A stretch of 64,000 nt of DNA, taken from Paenibacillus arenosi. Its GTDB lineage: Bacteria > Bacillota > Bacilli > Paenibacillales > Paenibacillaceae. This document shows positions 44,040 through 54,282 of this stretch, piece after piece. Every line of letters begins with the position of its first letter. The stretch's first letter is position 1. Below the pieces are notes generated by a model that made no database searches, had not been told where the DNA came from, and was given only the letters and a program-made list of their open reading frames with translations. The stretch spans positions 248,001 to 312,000 of the forward strand of contig NZ_JACYTN010000002.1 of the NCBI RefSeq assembly GCF_014841135.1, in the 5' to 3' direction. Position numbers and translations under genes: made by a program.

Positions 44040-46346
44040 ATGAATCAAAAGAACGACAAATGGTATTTGAAATTACTCAGTCTTAGCTTATGCATTGGAA
44101 TTCTACTCCCCTCACCCCGTCTAGATGCATTTGAACACCCGCCAATCCCGCTGACCAATCCATTACTAATACCAAAAAGTTATGTAACGAACTACGACAA
44201 AACAAGCAGTACGCCAATTACCGTACTTGTTGAATTACATAGTGATCCATTGAAAGTGCACAACCTCAAAGCCAGAAATGGACTTGTCGCACGTTCGCAA
44301 ATGCAAACGTATAAGCAGCAAATTAACAGCGAACAAGCTGATTTCAAACAATCCCTGCTGCAAAGCTCGCAAGCACAAATTAATCATCAGTATGTACAAG
44401 TGTTTAATGGCGTATCGATTCAACTTCCACAACATGAGGTGGATCAATTATTGCAGCTGCCTCATGTGAAAGCTATTTATCCCAATCAAGTCTTTCACGA
44501 AGCGCCTTTAACCTACGCCGATGCAGAAGCTAGCTTGCAGCATACTACTTCGAATACAACGATTAGCCTTGATATTATCGGGGTGTCAGCACTTTGGAAT
44601 CTAGGTTTCAAAGGAAAAGGAATACGAGTTGGTGTTATTGATTCTGGCGTCGATTATCGCCATCCAAGCTTGGCCAAGGCCTATCGAGGAGGTTACGACT
44701 TCGTAGATAACGATAACGATCCGATGGAGACACAACCTAAACCTGACCTCACAGCTGAGGAAAATGCTAAATATGCGACGGTGCATGGGACATTTGTAGC
44801 TGGTGTATTGGTAGGCCGTGGTAATCCTAGTACCCCAACTGATCCGTACGGCTCAGTTCGTGGCGTCGCACCTGAAGCGGAACTTTACGCTTATCGCGTA
44901 CTTGGCCCGTATAAAAAAGGTACAACCGAACACATCGTAGCTGCGATTGAACAAGCAGTACAAGACGATATGGATATCATTAATCTATCATTAAGCGGTG
45001 AGAGCAATTCACAGTACACAGCGGACACAGTGGCTTTAAATAACGCTGCCATGTCAGGAATTATAGCTGTAACCTCAAATGGCAATCGAGGGCCTAGTGA
45101 ATATAGCGTCACCCACCCTACTGGTGCACATCAGGCCATTGCTGTTGGAGCTTCCACGAGTACAAATATCAATCAGCAGCAAATTGCACCATTTAGCTCA
45201 CGTGGGCCATCTTTGCCAGACTACGAGATTAAACCCGATCTTGTAGCTCCTGGTACAAAGATTCGTTCTACGGTCCCTTCATGGGATGGTGATTACTCCA
45301 ATGCCTATAAAGAAACAAATGGTACGAGTATGGCTGCTCCGCATGTCGCTGGTACCGCCGCGTTACTTTTGAACAAAGCAGAAATGGAAGGTAGTTATTT
45401 TGAACCAGGAGAAATCAAATCAATACTTATGAACAATGCAGTACCACTTACAGATGCAGCTGGCAAAACACACAAGATCCACGACCAAGGAGCAGGTCGA
45501 TTGTCCATCCCAACGATACTGGAAGCTGAAGCAATTGCACTCATACAAGCTACGACCAATGTTACGAATAACGCTCAACCGGATGACTATTACACAGGCA
45601 GCCTTTCTTTTGGACAAGTTATGCCTGGTGCTAACATTCAGCGTGAACTGATACTTAAAGATATCGTAGATAAAGACCAAATGTATAACATATCTATCCA
45701 GTTCGATGGGCCCAACCATAAAATAACCAACATAGCCGATCAACATTACAGAGAGGCTTCTAAACAGCAGACAAATCAATCAGCTGGCACCATTTCAGTT
45801 AATGGTGCAACTTACGATACCCTCGTCCCACTGCGCGCTGGAGAACAAGCTGACATTTCTATTCAATTACAAGTACCCTCAAATGGAACGGAGGGAAGTA
45901 GCTTTGGACACATTATTCTAACGGAAGTAACAAGTGGGCACACCTTACGAGTCCCTTTCAGTGTATTTATTGGAGAGGAATATACATTGCCACCCATATT
46001 TTCTCTGAAAATGACACCTAATGTATGGAGCACGAATCAGCAGACAGCGAATATTGAGTATAGTGTGCGCGAATCTATCCAACATTTGAAATTAAGTGTT
46101 CAACATGCAGTGTACGGTGACATGGGAACTATCCAAGAGCGAGCAGGAATTACGAAGCGTGGGCACTACGAAGTACGTAATTGGAACGGAACGGTCATAA
46201 AAAATAACAACAAGGTTCATTTACCAGATGGAGAGTATACAATAATCCCTACTATAGGGACATCACAGACACCCATTACACCTACAGCAATTTCATTTAC
46301 GATAAACCGAGGCATGATCGCAATCACACCAAAGTCCACAGCATAG
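44040..46346 (+). CDS. Secreted subtilisin-like serine protease, shorter paralogue
   Basis: A 768-residue paralogue of the preceding protease: signal peptide (about 1-30), I9 propeptide, and a catalytic domain with Asp201, His249, Asn347 and Ser430. The His motif reads HGTF instead of HGTH. The PA insert is missing: VGASTST passes straight to APFSSRGP. A C-terminal fn3-like region matches that of the first protein (GTIQERAGITKRGHYEVRNWNGT) and then the protein ends, without cohesin-like or SLH domains. It is therefore probably released rather than wall-anchored. The triad is intact, so it is not a pseudogene. The ATG at 44040 follows TAGGAGG. Confidence 0.94.
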   Translation: MNQKNDKWYLKLLSLSLCIGILLPSPRLDAFEHPPIPLTNPLLIPKSYVTNYDKTSSTPITVLVELHSDPLKVHNLKARNGLVARSQMQTYKQQINSEQADFKQSLLQSSQAQINHQYVQVFNGVSIQLPQHEVDQLLQLPHVKAIYPNQVFHEAPLTYADAEASLQHTTSNTTISLDIIGVSALWNLGFKGKGIRVGVIDSGVDYRHPSLAKAYRGGYDFVDNDNDPMETQPKPDLTAEENAKYATVHGTFVAGVLVGRGNPSTPTDPYGSVRGVAPEAELYAYRVLGPYKKGTTEHIVAAIEQAVQDDMDIINLSLSGESNSQYTADTVALNNAAMSGIIAVTSNGNRGPSEYSVTHPTGAHQAIAVGASTSTNINQQQIAPFSSRGPSLPDYEIKPDLVAPGTKIRSTVPSWDGDYSNAYKETNGTSMAAPHVAGTAALLLNKAEMEGSYFEPGEIKSILMNNAVPLTDAAGKTHKIHDQGAGRLSIPTILEAEAIALIQATTNVTNNAQPDDYYTGSLSFGQVMPGANIQRELILKDIVDKDQMYNISIQFDGPNHKITNIADQHYREASKQQTNQSAGTISVNGATYDTLVPLRAGEQADISIQLQVPSNGTEGSSFGHIILTEVTSGHTLRVPFSVFIGEEYTLPPIFSLKMTPNVWSTNQQTANIEYSVRESIQHLKLSVQHAVYGDMGTIQERAGITKRGHYEVRNWNGTVIKNNNKVHLPDGEYTIIPTIGTSQTPITPTAISFTINRGMIAITPKSTA

Positions 46347-46373
46347 TTCGATGTAATTAATACCTGTACGTAA

Positions 46374-46414
46374 AAGAAGCTGCCCCTCACCGACTTGGTG
46401 TAGGACAGCTTCTT
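46374..46414 (+). terminator. Shared terminator between subtilisin and ABC exporter genes
   Basis: AAGAAGCTG and CAGCTTCTT pair around an inner CTCACC/GGTGTAG-like stem. Tails are weak (ATTGG on plus, TTTACG on minus). Confidence 0.6.
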
Positions 46415-46468
46415 ATTGGTTAGAAGATAGAATCATGCAATAGTAGTACACACACTAGACTCACTTGA

Positions 46469-48334
46469 TCACATGTACTTGAATTGGGCAGCTACCAAAC
46501 CATAATAAGTTCCTTGTTTATCCATCAATTGATCATGCGAGCCTTGTTCTTGAATAACACCTTGATTCAGTACAATAATGCGGTCACAATCTCGAATGGT
46601 TGATAATCGATGCGCAATGATAAAGGAAGTACGCCCTTTAAGCAATGTCTTCAACGCATGTTGAATTTTAATTTCCGTATCGGTATCAATACTTGCTGTC
46701 GCCTCATCCAAAATAAGAATTCTCGGATCTGCAAGCAGTGCTCTAGCGAATGACAACAACTGCCGCTGTCCCATAGAAAGGGCACTTCCCCGCTCTTGCA
46801 CCTCTGTATCATAACCCATTGGCAATTTCTCAATAAACTCATGTGCATGAACAGACCTTGCAGCTGCTTCCACTTCCTCATCTGTTGCATCTAATCGACC
46901 GAAGCGGATGTTATCACGAATAGTACCCGAAAATATGAACGTATCTTGCATAACGATACCAATTTGCGTCCGCAAGCTGTTCAATTGTACTTCACGTATA
47001 TCGTGACCATCTACAAGCACACGTCCCTCTGTCGGATCGTAGAAACGACTAATCAAACTAATAATCGTCGTTTTACCTGATCCTGTATGACCAACCAGTG
47101 CAATGGACTGCCCTGCCTCCACATCGAAGGAGATATTTCGAATTGCAGGACGACCAGCTTCATATTCGAACACAACGTTGTCGAGCTGAATATCTCCTTT
47201 TACAACTGGGAGCTGCTTTGATTCTTTATTCTCATCCACATTTGGCTTCTCGTCCATAAACTCAAATATGCGCTCTGAAGAAGCCATAGCAATTAACATT
47301 TGGGAATACATCGTGCCGAGACGATTAATTGGCTCCCAGAAGTTCCCTACATATTGCGCGAATGCGAACAATATTCCAACCGTGATAGCTCCAACTTGAA
47401 TCAAGTGCGACCCATACCAGAATAAGATAAATCCACCAATTGCGCTCGTAACCTCGATAATCGGGCTGAACGTTTGATTCATCATAGAAGCACGGTCAAA
47501 GGAAGCTTTATTGATACGGTTCATTTTATCAAAAAACTTCATGTTCTCTTGTTCTTGCGCATAAGCTTGTGTTACTCGCATCCCTTGAATCGCTTCATTT
47601 AAATGAGAATTAATGCGAGATTGCTTAATGCGAACATCTTGCCAAGCCATGCGAATATGACGGCGCAATCGTGTAGAAACAACGAACATAATCGGCACAG
47701 TAATCATAACCGCGATCGCTAGTTTAACATTTAAAAACATTAATATAATGACGATCCCCGCCAATTGGAGCAAATCAACGAGAACGTTTATAGCCCCATT
47801 GGTAAATAAATCTTGCAAGGAGTTCACATCATTCGTAATACGTACAAGGACGGAACCTGCAGGACGCTTATCATAGAAACGGAAAGACAGCGTCTGTATA
47901 TGCTTGAACAAATCAGCACGTAAATCATAAATAATGCGTTGACCAATCATACTCATAAACTTAATGCGATATGTATTTGCAGCCCATTGAACAATGTACA
48001 AGCCAAGTACGGTACCAGCCACGATATACAGCATTCTAAGAGACGGATCCATGCCATTTGACGGAGCAATAGCTGAATCAATCGCATAACTAATGAGAAA
48101 CGGAATGGACAGCTTTGTCAGTGTATCTACGATAATAAGTACAATTAGTGCAGGAAGTAGCTGACGCTTGTACGGTCGCATATAAGCGAACAGCCTGCGC
48201 ATTTGAGCCCAGTTGAACGGCTTCTCAATAAGTTCATCATCTGGATATACAAATCGCGAAGGATTTTTCTGGGCTTCACGTGCAATCGCTTCTGACTCAT
48301 GCTGCGAAGTAGATGCAGCTGTTGTGGTCCTCAT
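46469..48334 (-). CDS. Heterodimeric ABC exporter half 2 (ATPase-permease fusion)
   Basis: A 621-residue half-transporter: an N-terminal soluble tail of about 60 residues, six membrane helices and an ATPase domain. Walker A is GHTGSGKTT and Walker B LILDEATASID with the catalytic Glu. The signature is altered to LSMGQ. Together with its partner it should form one canonical and one degenerate ATP site, as in BmrC/BmrD or YfiB/YfiC multidrug exporters. The start overlaps the partner's stop as ATGA. Confidence 0.93.
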   Translation of the reverse strand: MRTTTAASTSQHESEAIAREAQKNPSRFVYPDDELIEKPFNWAQMRRLFAYMRPYKRQLLPALIVLIIVDTLTKLSIPFLISYAIDSAIAPSNGMDPSLRMLYIVAGTVLGLYIVQWAANTYRIKFMSMIGQRIIYDLRADLFKHIQTLSFRFYDKRPAGSVLVRITNDVNSLQDLFTNGAINVLVDLLQLAGIVIILMFLNVKLAIAVMITVPIMFVVSTRLRRHIRMAWQDVRIKQSRINSHLNEAIQGMRVTQAYAQEQENMKFFDKMNRINKASFDRASMMNQTFSPIIEVTSAIGGFILFWYGSHLIQVGAITVGILFAFAQYVGNFWEPINRLGTMYSQMLIAMASSERIFEFMDEKPNVDENKESKQLPVVKGDIQLDNVVFEYEAGRPAIRNISFDVEAGQSIALVGHTGSGKTTIISLISRFYDPTEGRVLVDGHDIREVQLNSLRTQIGIVMQDTFIFSGTIRDNIRFGRLDATDEEVEAAARSVHAHEFIEKLPMGYDTEVQERGSALSMGQRQLLSFARALLADPRILILDEATASIDTDTEIKIQHALKTLLKGRTSFIIAHRLSTIRDCDRIIVLNQGVIQEQGSHDQLMDKQGTYYGLVAAQFKYM

Positions 48335-50103
48335 GAGCTCACCTCACTATAAACCCCTTGTTTGGCAAGGTTCAAATAATCTGCATATTGAATTTGGTAC
48401 GTATCTTTATACATGCCTGGCTGTTGAATAAGTTCCTCATGCGTTCCACGCTGAACAATCTTTCCTTTATCTAATATGAGAATCTCATCGGCATGTCGCA
48501 AAGAAGAAATACGATGGGCAATAATAAATACAGTACGCCCTTTCATCACTTCTTGGAACCCGGCTTGAATCGAATGCTCTGTTTCCATATCTACAGCACT
48601 TGTGGCATCATCCAGCACTAATACTTTAGGGTCACACAACAATGCACGCGCTATCGCAATACGCTGCTTTTGACCACCTGACAACCCAAGTCCGCGTTCC
48701 CCTACTAACGTATCATAGCCTAATGGAAGCTCCATAATAAAATCATGCGCTTGGGCCAACTTCGCAACGCGAATAATTTCATCCATGCTCACATCATTAC
48801 GGCCGTATGCGATGTTGTTTCGTATCGTTGATGAGAACAAGAACGTCTCTTGAAATACGATAGCGATCTGACTGCGCAAACTCGTAATTTCAATATCCTT
48901 GATGTTTCTCCCATCCAGCGTTACAGCTCCTTCATTCACATCATAAGCTCGCATAAGCAGCTGAATAATGGTAGACTTACCAGCCCCCGTGCCTCCCATC
49001 AAGCCAATTACTTTACCCGGGGTAGCATCAAAGTCAATCTGGCTCACTGCCACTGCATCTTCTTCATAGTTGAAAGAAACATCACGGAACTGGACATGAC
49101 CTTGAACCTTATTATCATCTAACACATAAGGAGAATCACTATTCTTGATGTCGATATGTGAATCTAACAATTCCAAAATACGCTCACCAGAGGATTTTGC
49201 TTGTGTATAGTTGTTAATATGAAACCCAATCCCCCACATCGGACCAATGATATACCATATCATACTGAAAAATGCGACTAGTTCCCCGAGCGACAACTGT
49301 TTCTTGATTACCATCGTGCCACCTACAGTAAGCAGCAGAACCACACATAATAAAGATAGAAGCTCCATGACCGGAAAATATCCGCCCCACAAGTTGGCTG
49401 CGCGAAGCTGATTGTTTTTGTAAGCCTCATTGCGGCTTGAGAATTTATCCACTTCGTGTTTTTCGCGCGCGAATGATTTTACCGTACGCATACCAGTTAT
49501 GTTTTCCTGAGCAGCTGTATTTAGTTCACTGAATGTTTGCCGCATCTCTTGGAAGGCAGGATGTATGGCCGCTTGGAATTTGGACACCGTGAACACGAGT
49601 ATCGGCATTGTCACCATCGTAATTAGCGTAAGCTTCCAATTGAGCGACAGCATCATTGCTGATCCTAATACGACCATTAAGAACAAATTCAATAATTGCG
49701 CAAAGCCGAATCCAATAAACAATCGTATTCCTTCCAGATCAGCTGTAAGCCTCGACATCAAATCACCGGTACGTGCTTTGTCATAGTATCGATAAGATAA
49801 CGTTTGCAGCTTGTCGTAAGAAGCATTTCGCATCTCATAGGCAACATGATTGGCTACTCTTCCTCCTAGGAATCCGTGCAGGAACTGCATCGAACCTTTC
49901 AACAACACGACGAGAACTACAGCTCCCGCCAGCCAAGGTACCCAATGAAACTGTTCTTTGCCAATGACATCATCAATAAGGATGCGCAGCAAGTTAGGAT
50001 AAACAAGACCAAGCGCTGTTGCTACAACTAAGCATAACAATGAGCCCAGCATCATTTTCCTTTGTGACCAATAGTACGGACGTAATTGACCAAAAATATT
50101 CAT
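48331..50103 (-). CDS. Heterodimeric ABC exporter half 1 (ATPase-permease fusion)
   Basis: A 590-residue half-transporter: six membrane helices, then an ATPase domain with Walker A GGTGAGKST, canonical signature LSGGQ and switch His (IIAHR). The Walker B reads VLVLDDATSAVD, with Asp in place of the catalytic Glu. This is the degenerate-site hallmark of heterodimeric exporters, complementing the LSMGQ in the partner. The start at 50103 has a strong GGAGG site. It is the first gene of the pair. The 273-bp gap upstream holds a hairpin and presumably the promoter. Confidence 0.93.
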   Translation of the reverse strand: MNIFGQLRPYYWSQRKMMLGSLLCLVVATALGLVYPNLLRILIDDVIGKEQFHWVPWLAGAVVLVVLLKGSMQFLHGFLGGRVANHVAYEMRNASYDKLQTLSYRYYDKARTGDLMSRLTADLEGIRLFIGFGFAQLLNLFLMVVLGSAMMLSLNWKLTLITMVTMPILVFTVSKFQAAIHPAFQEMRQTFSELNTAAQENITGMRTVKSFAREKHEVDKFSSRNEAYKNNQLRAANLWGGYFPVMELLSLLCVVLLLTVGGTMVIKKQLSLGELVAFFSMIWYIIGPMWGIGFHINNYTQAKSSGERILELLDSHIDIKNSDSPYVLDDNKVQGHVQFRDVSFNYEEDAVAVSQIDFDATPGKVIGLMGGTGAGKSTIIQLLMRAYDVNEGAVTLDGRNIKDIEITSLRSQIAIVFQETFLFSSTIRNNIAYGRNDVSMDEIIRVAKLAQAHDFIMELPLGYDTLVGERGLGLSGGQKQRIAIARALLCDPKVLVLDDATSAVDMETEHSIQAGFQEVMKGRTVFIIAHRISSLRHADEILILDKGKIVQRGTHEELIQQPGMYKDTYQIQYADYLNLAKQGVYSEVSS

Positions 50104-50304
50104 GGCAACCTCCCTCCTCCTACTCTCTATGTTATGTATTATCGGAGTTTAACACCAGCTTGTAGCAACATCAAAACGCGCATTATCTCATATTCAAGCG
50201 GAATATGCGAAATTGAGAGATTTTGCATATATATACCCATATATTTCTTTTAATTCATTGTATTTTCTCAGATAATATCCATATTCCTTCGTTATGCACA
50301 AACT

Positions 50305-50322
50305 GCCCCGATAGATCGGGGC
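50305..50322 (-). terminator. GC-rich hairpin downstream of dynA
   Basis: GCCCCGAT and ATCGGGGC are perfect inverted arms two bases apart. On the minus strand only a short AGTTTGTG tail follows, so termination may be partial. It lies 55 bp after the dynA stop. Confidence 0.6.
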
Positions 50323-50376
50323 AGCAACTCACGCCATTCATATCAAATAAATATAAGAATGACAAAAAAGATATTT

Positions 50377-53300
50377 TTATAAGCTTATTTCTCGCTGGAG
50401 ATTCACTTGCTGGATTGCATCTTGAAGCACTTCAATCGAGATTGTATCAGACGTAACCGATCTCAGTCGATTAACATGCGCAAGCCATACTTCACGCGCT
50501 TCATTTTCTAGTTGACTCATTTCATTGTGGAAGCAAGTCGTTATATGTGAAATGAGCATCTGCTGCATGTTGTGCACCTCGATCTTCATTGCCTCCGTAC
50601 ACATCACTTCCAAATGCTGCTTCAAGCTATCACGCCCGCCTGCTTCAAAGAAATGCTTCGCGTTCTTATACCATTTACGCAGCTCTTTGACTTCCATCTG
50701 GAGTTGAGGGAGCTTTGCTTCCACATGAGGTGTAGCCCAAGATTCCAATGACGGCCACTCGTAAACATAACCTTCGAACCTAGCCATCATAAAGGAAGAA
50801 GTATCTCCCATATGCTGAACGATAAGCCGCTTCGCATGCTGTTCTAGGCGTAGGCTGGTAGCCAATACTTCATTTGTCAGCTCTACTTCCAGATGCCGTC
50901 TCCAATCTTGGAATGCAAGTCGCAATGCTAGATCAAGGTCAGATTGATCAGCCCGCAACGATGCCGGATTGAACGCATAGGCAAATCCATCATTAAAACG
51001 ATATTGGATACGCTGACGAACGTGATACAATAATTCTTCACATTCTTGAGTCATTGCACGGCTCTCATCTGTTTGGGCAAGCTTGCTCAATTGATGTTCA
51101 ACCTCAGACCAAGATTGATCAAGTTGTTGCTGCTGCTGTTCACGATCCGCAGCATTAGATAATATCGCCCGCTCTAATGCTTGCAGTTGCCCATGTGCAC
51201 GCTGGATGTCAGCATAAGCTCGCTCCATACTCATTGCAGCGAGTTCATTCACAGCGAATGACATAAACCGTTCTTCAAACGCTTCAAAACCAGCAGCACG
51301 GATCTGCGCTTTATCATCTGCCAACTTACCCTCTAACGCACGCAAACTGGACACCGCATTCAATCTCGGGGAACGAATACCAAACTCCAGTAACCTACCT
51401 TCAACATAGCTCATAACACTTTCTAACTCGTCCTTACTTGCAGCGAGATCTGCTGCATTGACGATAAAGAACATCTTATCCATCTCGAATGCATCTTTCA
51501 CTCGACCAAGCTGAGTGAGGAACTGTCGATCTGCTTGAGAGAAAGCATGGTTATAATACGTTACAAATAAAATCATATCTGCATTTTTGATATACTCAAA
51601 AGCTACTCCGGTATGCCTTGCATTAATAGAATCCGCACCAGGCGTATCTACGAATACAAAGCCTTGTCGTGTCCATTCACAGTCATACATGTATTCAATA
51701 TGTTCAACAAAAGCAGAACGAGATTCATCTGCTACATAGGAACGATATTCCGCTTCCTCAACAAGTATTTCTTTACCTATATGTTCTTTGACATGAGCAT
51801 AGCCTGTCGATATCGCTTGAATAAAGCTATAATGCGGGCGTCCAGAAGGATGCAGCTTATCAGGATTCCAACGCGATAATGAAGCTAGCGCTTCTTCTAA
51901 CGAGTAACGAACTGCGTTAGCATCGCCCATTTGTACCAAAGCATAGCGCATATCTTCTAATAGTCGCTGCTCGCTCTTTAATCGAATCAAGGCAGTACCA
52001 TGAGGCCGTTCTGCCGTTGGTGCCGTGATCGTATTAATGGCAGCTGTCGTTGGATTAGGAGAAACAGGCAGCGCATTCGCACCAATTAGCGCGTTAGCAA
52101 ACGATGATTTCCCCGCACTAAATGCGCCAAACAACGCAACAGTAAAACGGTTATTTGCGAGCCGCTCTGCCTTGTTACGATAGTCAGCAGCAAGCGCATT
52201 CATCGAGTCGATACGCTCCAATTGCTGTGAAGTTGAGCGCAGCGCTTCTACGGCAGCAGCAATGCCGCTCCGTACATTAGCTGGTTCCAGTACTGAGGCT
52301 GTGGTATCTACTTGCCCTTCTGTGCCTTTAGACAGCGCTTCAACCCCCGTGCTAACAGAAGTAATATACATTTCATCTGCATTTGCTCGCTGCTCTAACG
52401 CATGTTCTACACTATGCTCAATATACTGCTCATTAAGCTCATTCCGCCTACTGGCTTGCTCTCTAACCGAATGAATAACGTGCTGAAGTGACTGCAAATC
52501 ATCTTTTCCATTCCTATCGTTACGGTCAACATTCAGCTGTGATTGCAATTGACTCACTGTTTGCTTAACTTCGTTTAGACGCGCTTCCAATTGATGCAAT
52601 GCAGCTAGCTGCTGTTTTAACTGTTCGAATTGATTTTCTTGCTGATGAATGAATTCCGCATCTCTTGTGCTCATTTGTTCAAATAATTTATCAGAGCCTG
52701 CGAGCACCGTGCGCCGCACTGCTGCCTTCATTTCTTCAGCACGGGATTGACAATAATTCATCGTGTACTCGCCGCTGCCTGCTGAGGACTCCTGTACATG
52801 CTGCTTCAGCATATCACTTGTAAAATACGGCAGCTCATCCTCCAGCGCTTGTACCGATTGTCGATCATCAGCACCAGCTGTACGAGCAAGCGCACGATAC
52901 ATAGAAAGCAAATGTGCATACACATGGGCACGTAATTCTTCATTCCATTTTGCGGTGAGCTGGTCTAGTCGACGTTCGCGTTCCGCCTCTGTTTTTCCTG
53001 ACGTAAAGAGGAGTCCGACTTTGAAACCAGGTTTGCGACTGTCCAAATATTGCTGTGCTGCATCACGAAGCACGGCAGGTGTTAAGTTCGCGTCGCGTAG
53101 GAGCCGCATCAGCGCTTGCATCCACTCATTTTGCTGATTCGTGATCTGACCACGCAACAGCTCCAATTGAGATGCTGCAGCGTCATACTCCCCTTGCAGC
53201 GCCTGTACCGCTTCCTTGCCGCCGACTTGCTCTTCCCATTGCTCACGTTCTTCTGCTATCGGCTCAGTAGCCCAAGCCTCATATTCTTTCACAATCTCCT

Positions 53301-54207
53301 GCGAAGCTCTGATCGCTCCAACTTGCACAAATGGTGCTCTATGTTCTACCAACAAACGGAGTGCCGTTTGCGCAGCCATCCACTCATTGCATGGATGCTC
53401 AGGCTGGCGCATCGATACGTAATAAATAGCTGCTGGCGCAATATTCCACGCTTCCAAAGCAGCCTCAACGCTATCACGATAACTTTGAAACGACAATTCT
53501 TGTTCACGATGTTTATCAATTTGGTTCACAATCCAAATGAGTGGCTTGCCTGCGTCAGCAACCTTTTTAGCAAAAGTAAAATTCAGCTCAGACTGCACAT
53601 GATTATAGTCCGTTACATAAACGACAACGTCAGCCAGATGCAGCGCTGATTCGGTTGCAGCTCGGTGAGCATCGTCCGTAGAGTCAACACCTGGTGTATC
53701 AAGCAACACAGCTCCATCCCGAAGCCATTCTACCTCTTCAAACAGAACGATTCGCTCAATCTGCTCTCCATCGCGGCAAGCGGCTTGCAGCTCAGACAAA
53801 GGAATTTGCTCAGCAGTAGTTCCACCTGTAGAATTATGACGATATATTTCAGCACGACTTGTTCCATACCGGACTTCAACAATATTGGCACTAGTTGGTA
53901 TCGGACTAGATGGAAGCAATGCTCGACCGCTTAACCGGTTGATGACGGTGGACTTACCTGCAGAAAAGTGCCCACACATCGCAATGTATAAAGATTGCTC
54001 ACGCCATTTAACGGCTACTTCTTTCATTTTCGTTGATGCGCCAGCATTTCCAGCAGTCTCTAATCGAGCAGCTAAAGCCTCCAATTGTTTATCGAAGCTT
54101 ATTGAATCTGTACCTGAATGTGTTACGGATTGAAGCGTTTCTGAGATGCGATCCCTATTATGCACAATACCCATTCCCCCATCTATAAGCTCCACGCCTT
54201 TTAGCAA
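50377..54207 (-). CDS. Bacterial dynamin with two GTPase modules (DynA-like)
   Basis: A 1276-residue protein made of two fused dynamin-like halves, as in Bacillus DynA. GTPase 1 has the P-loop GHFSAGKST (79-87), switch TSANIVEVRYG, LLDTPGVDS and IVNQIDKH. GTPase 2, around residue 690, has GAFSAGKSS, TTAAINTI, VDTPGADS and IVNAADLA. Long coiled coils follow each module, with an amphipathic membrane-contact stretch expected in each. Family members fuse or repair membranes under phage or antibiotic stress. The start is uncertain: TTG 54207, ATG 54174 or GTG 54165, none ideal. It lies just after a terminator-like hairpin. Confidence 0.93.
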   Translation of the reverse strand: MLKGVELIDGGMGIVHNRDRISETLQSVTHSGTDSISFDKQLEALAARLETAGNAGASTKMKEVAVKWREQSLYIAMCGHFSAGKSTVINRLSGRALLPSSPIPTSANIVEVRYGTSRAEIYRHNSTGGTTAEQIPLSELQAACRDGEQIERIVLFEEVEWLRDGAVLLDTPGVDSTDDAHRAATESALHLADVVVYVTDYNHVQSELNFTFAKKVADAGKPLIWIVNQIDKHREQELSFQSYRDSVEAALEAWNIAPAAIYYVSMRQPEHPCNEWMAAQTALRLLVEHRAPFVQVGAIRASQEIVKEYEAWATEPIAEEREQWEEQVGGKEAVQALQGEYDAAASQLELLRGQITNQQNEWMQALMRLLRDANLTPAVLRDAAQQYLDSRKPGFKVGLLFTSGKTEAERERRLDQLTAKWNEELRAHVYAHLLSMYRALARTAGADDRQSVQALEDELPYFTSDMLKQHVQESSAGSGEYTMNYCQSRAEEMKAAVRRTVLAGSDKLFEQMSTRDAEFIHQQENQFEQLKQQLAALHQLEARLNEVKQTVSQLQSQLNVDRNDRNGKDDLQSLQHVIHSVREQASRRNELNEQYIEHSVEHALEQRANADEMYITSVSTGVEALSKGTEGQVDTTASVLEPANVRSGIAAAVEALRSTSQQLERIDSMNALAADYRNKAERLANNRFTVALFGAFSAGKSSFANALIGANALPVSPNPTTAAINTITAPTAERPHGTALIRLKSEQRLLEDMRYALVQMGDANAVRYSLEEALASLSRWNPDKLHPSGRPHYSFIQAISTGYAHVKEHIGKEILVEEAEYRSYVADESRSAFVEHIEYMYDCEWTRQGFVFVDTPGADSINARHTGVAFEYIKNADMILFVTYYNHAFSQADRQFLTQLGRVKDAFEMDKMFFIVNAADLAASKDELESVMSYVEGRLLEFGIRSPRLNAVSSLRALEGKLADDKAQIRAAGFEAFEERFMSFAVNELAAMSMERAYADIQRAHGQLQALERAILSNAADREQQQQQLDQSWSEVEHQLSKLAQTDESRAMTQECEELLYHVRQRIQYRFNDGFAYAFNPASLRADQSDLDLALRLAFQDWRRHLEVELTNEVLATSLRLEQHAKRLIVQHMGDTSSFMMARFEGYVYEWPSLESWATPHVEAKLPQLQMEVKELRKWYKNAKHFFEAGGRDSLKQHLEVMCTEAMKIEVHNMQQMLISHITTCFHNEMSQLENEAREVWLAHVNRLRSVTSDTISIEVLQDAIQQVNLQREISL

Positions 54208-54233
54208 GACATGGTAAATCGATTTTTTGCATG

Positions 54234-54253
54234 AAAAAACCGAGAATGCTCGG
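54234..54253 (-). terminator. Terminator after the 90-residue gene
   Basis: CCGAG and CTCGG around four bases, followed on the minus strand by TTTTTT. It is only 26 bases upstream of the first dynA start candidate. Confidence 0.7.
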
Positions 54254-54282
54254 CTTCCTCATTTTGCCTACAAACTCGGTTA

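Noticed and set aside
45420-45779. 119-codon frame antisense to the second subtilisin
   Set aside because: It has no ribosome site and no recognisable protein pattern; the overlapping sense frame is clearly coding.
44040-46346. Second subtilisin as a degraded pseudogene
   Set aside because: The frame is intact with signal peptide, propeptide and full Asp-His-Ser triad; missing domains are cleanly excised.
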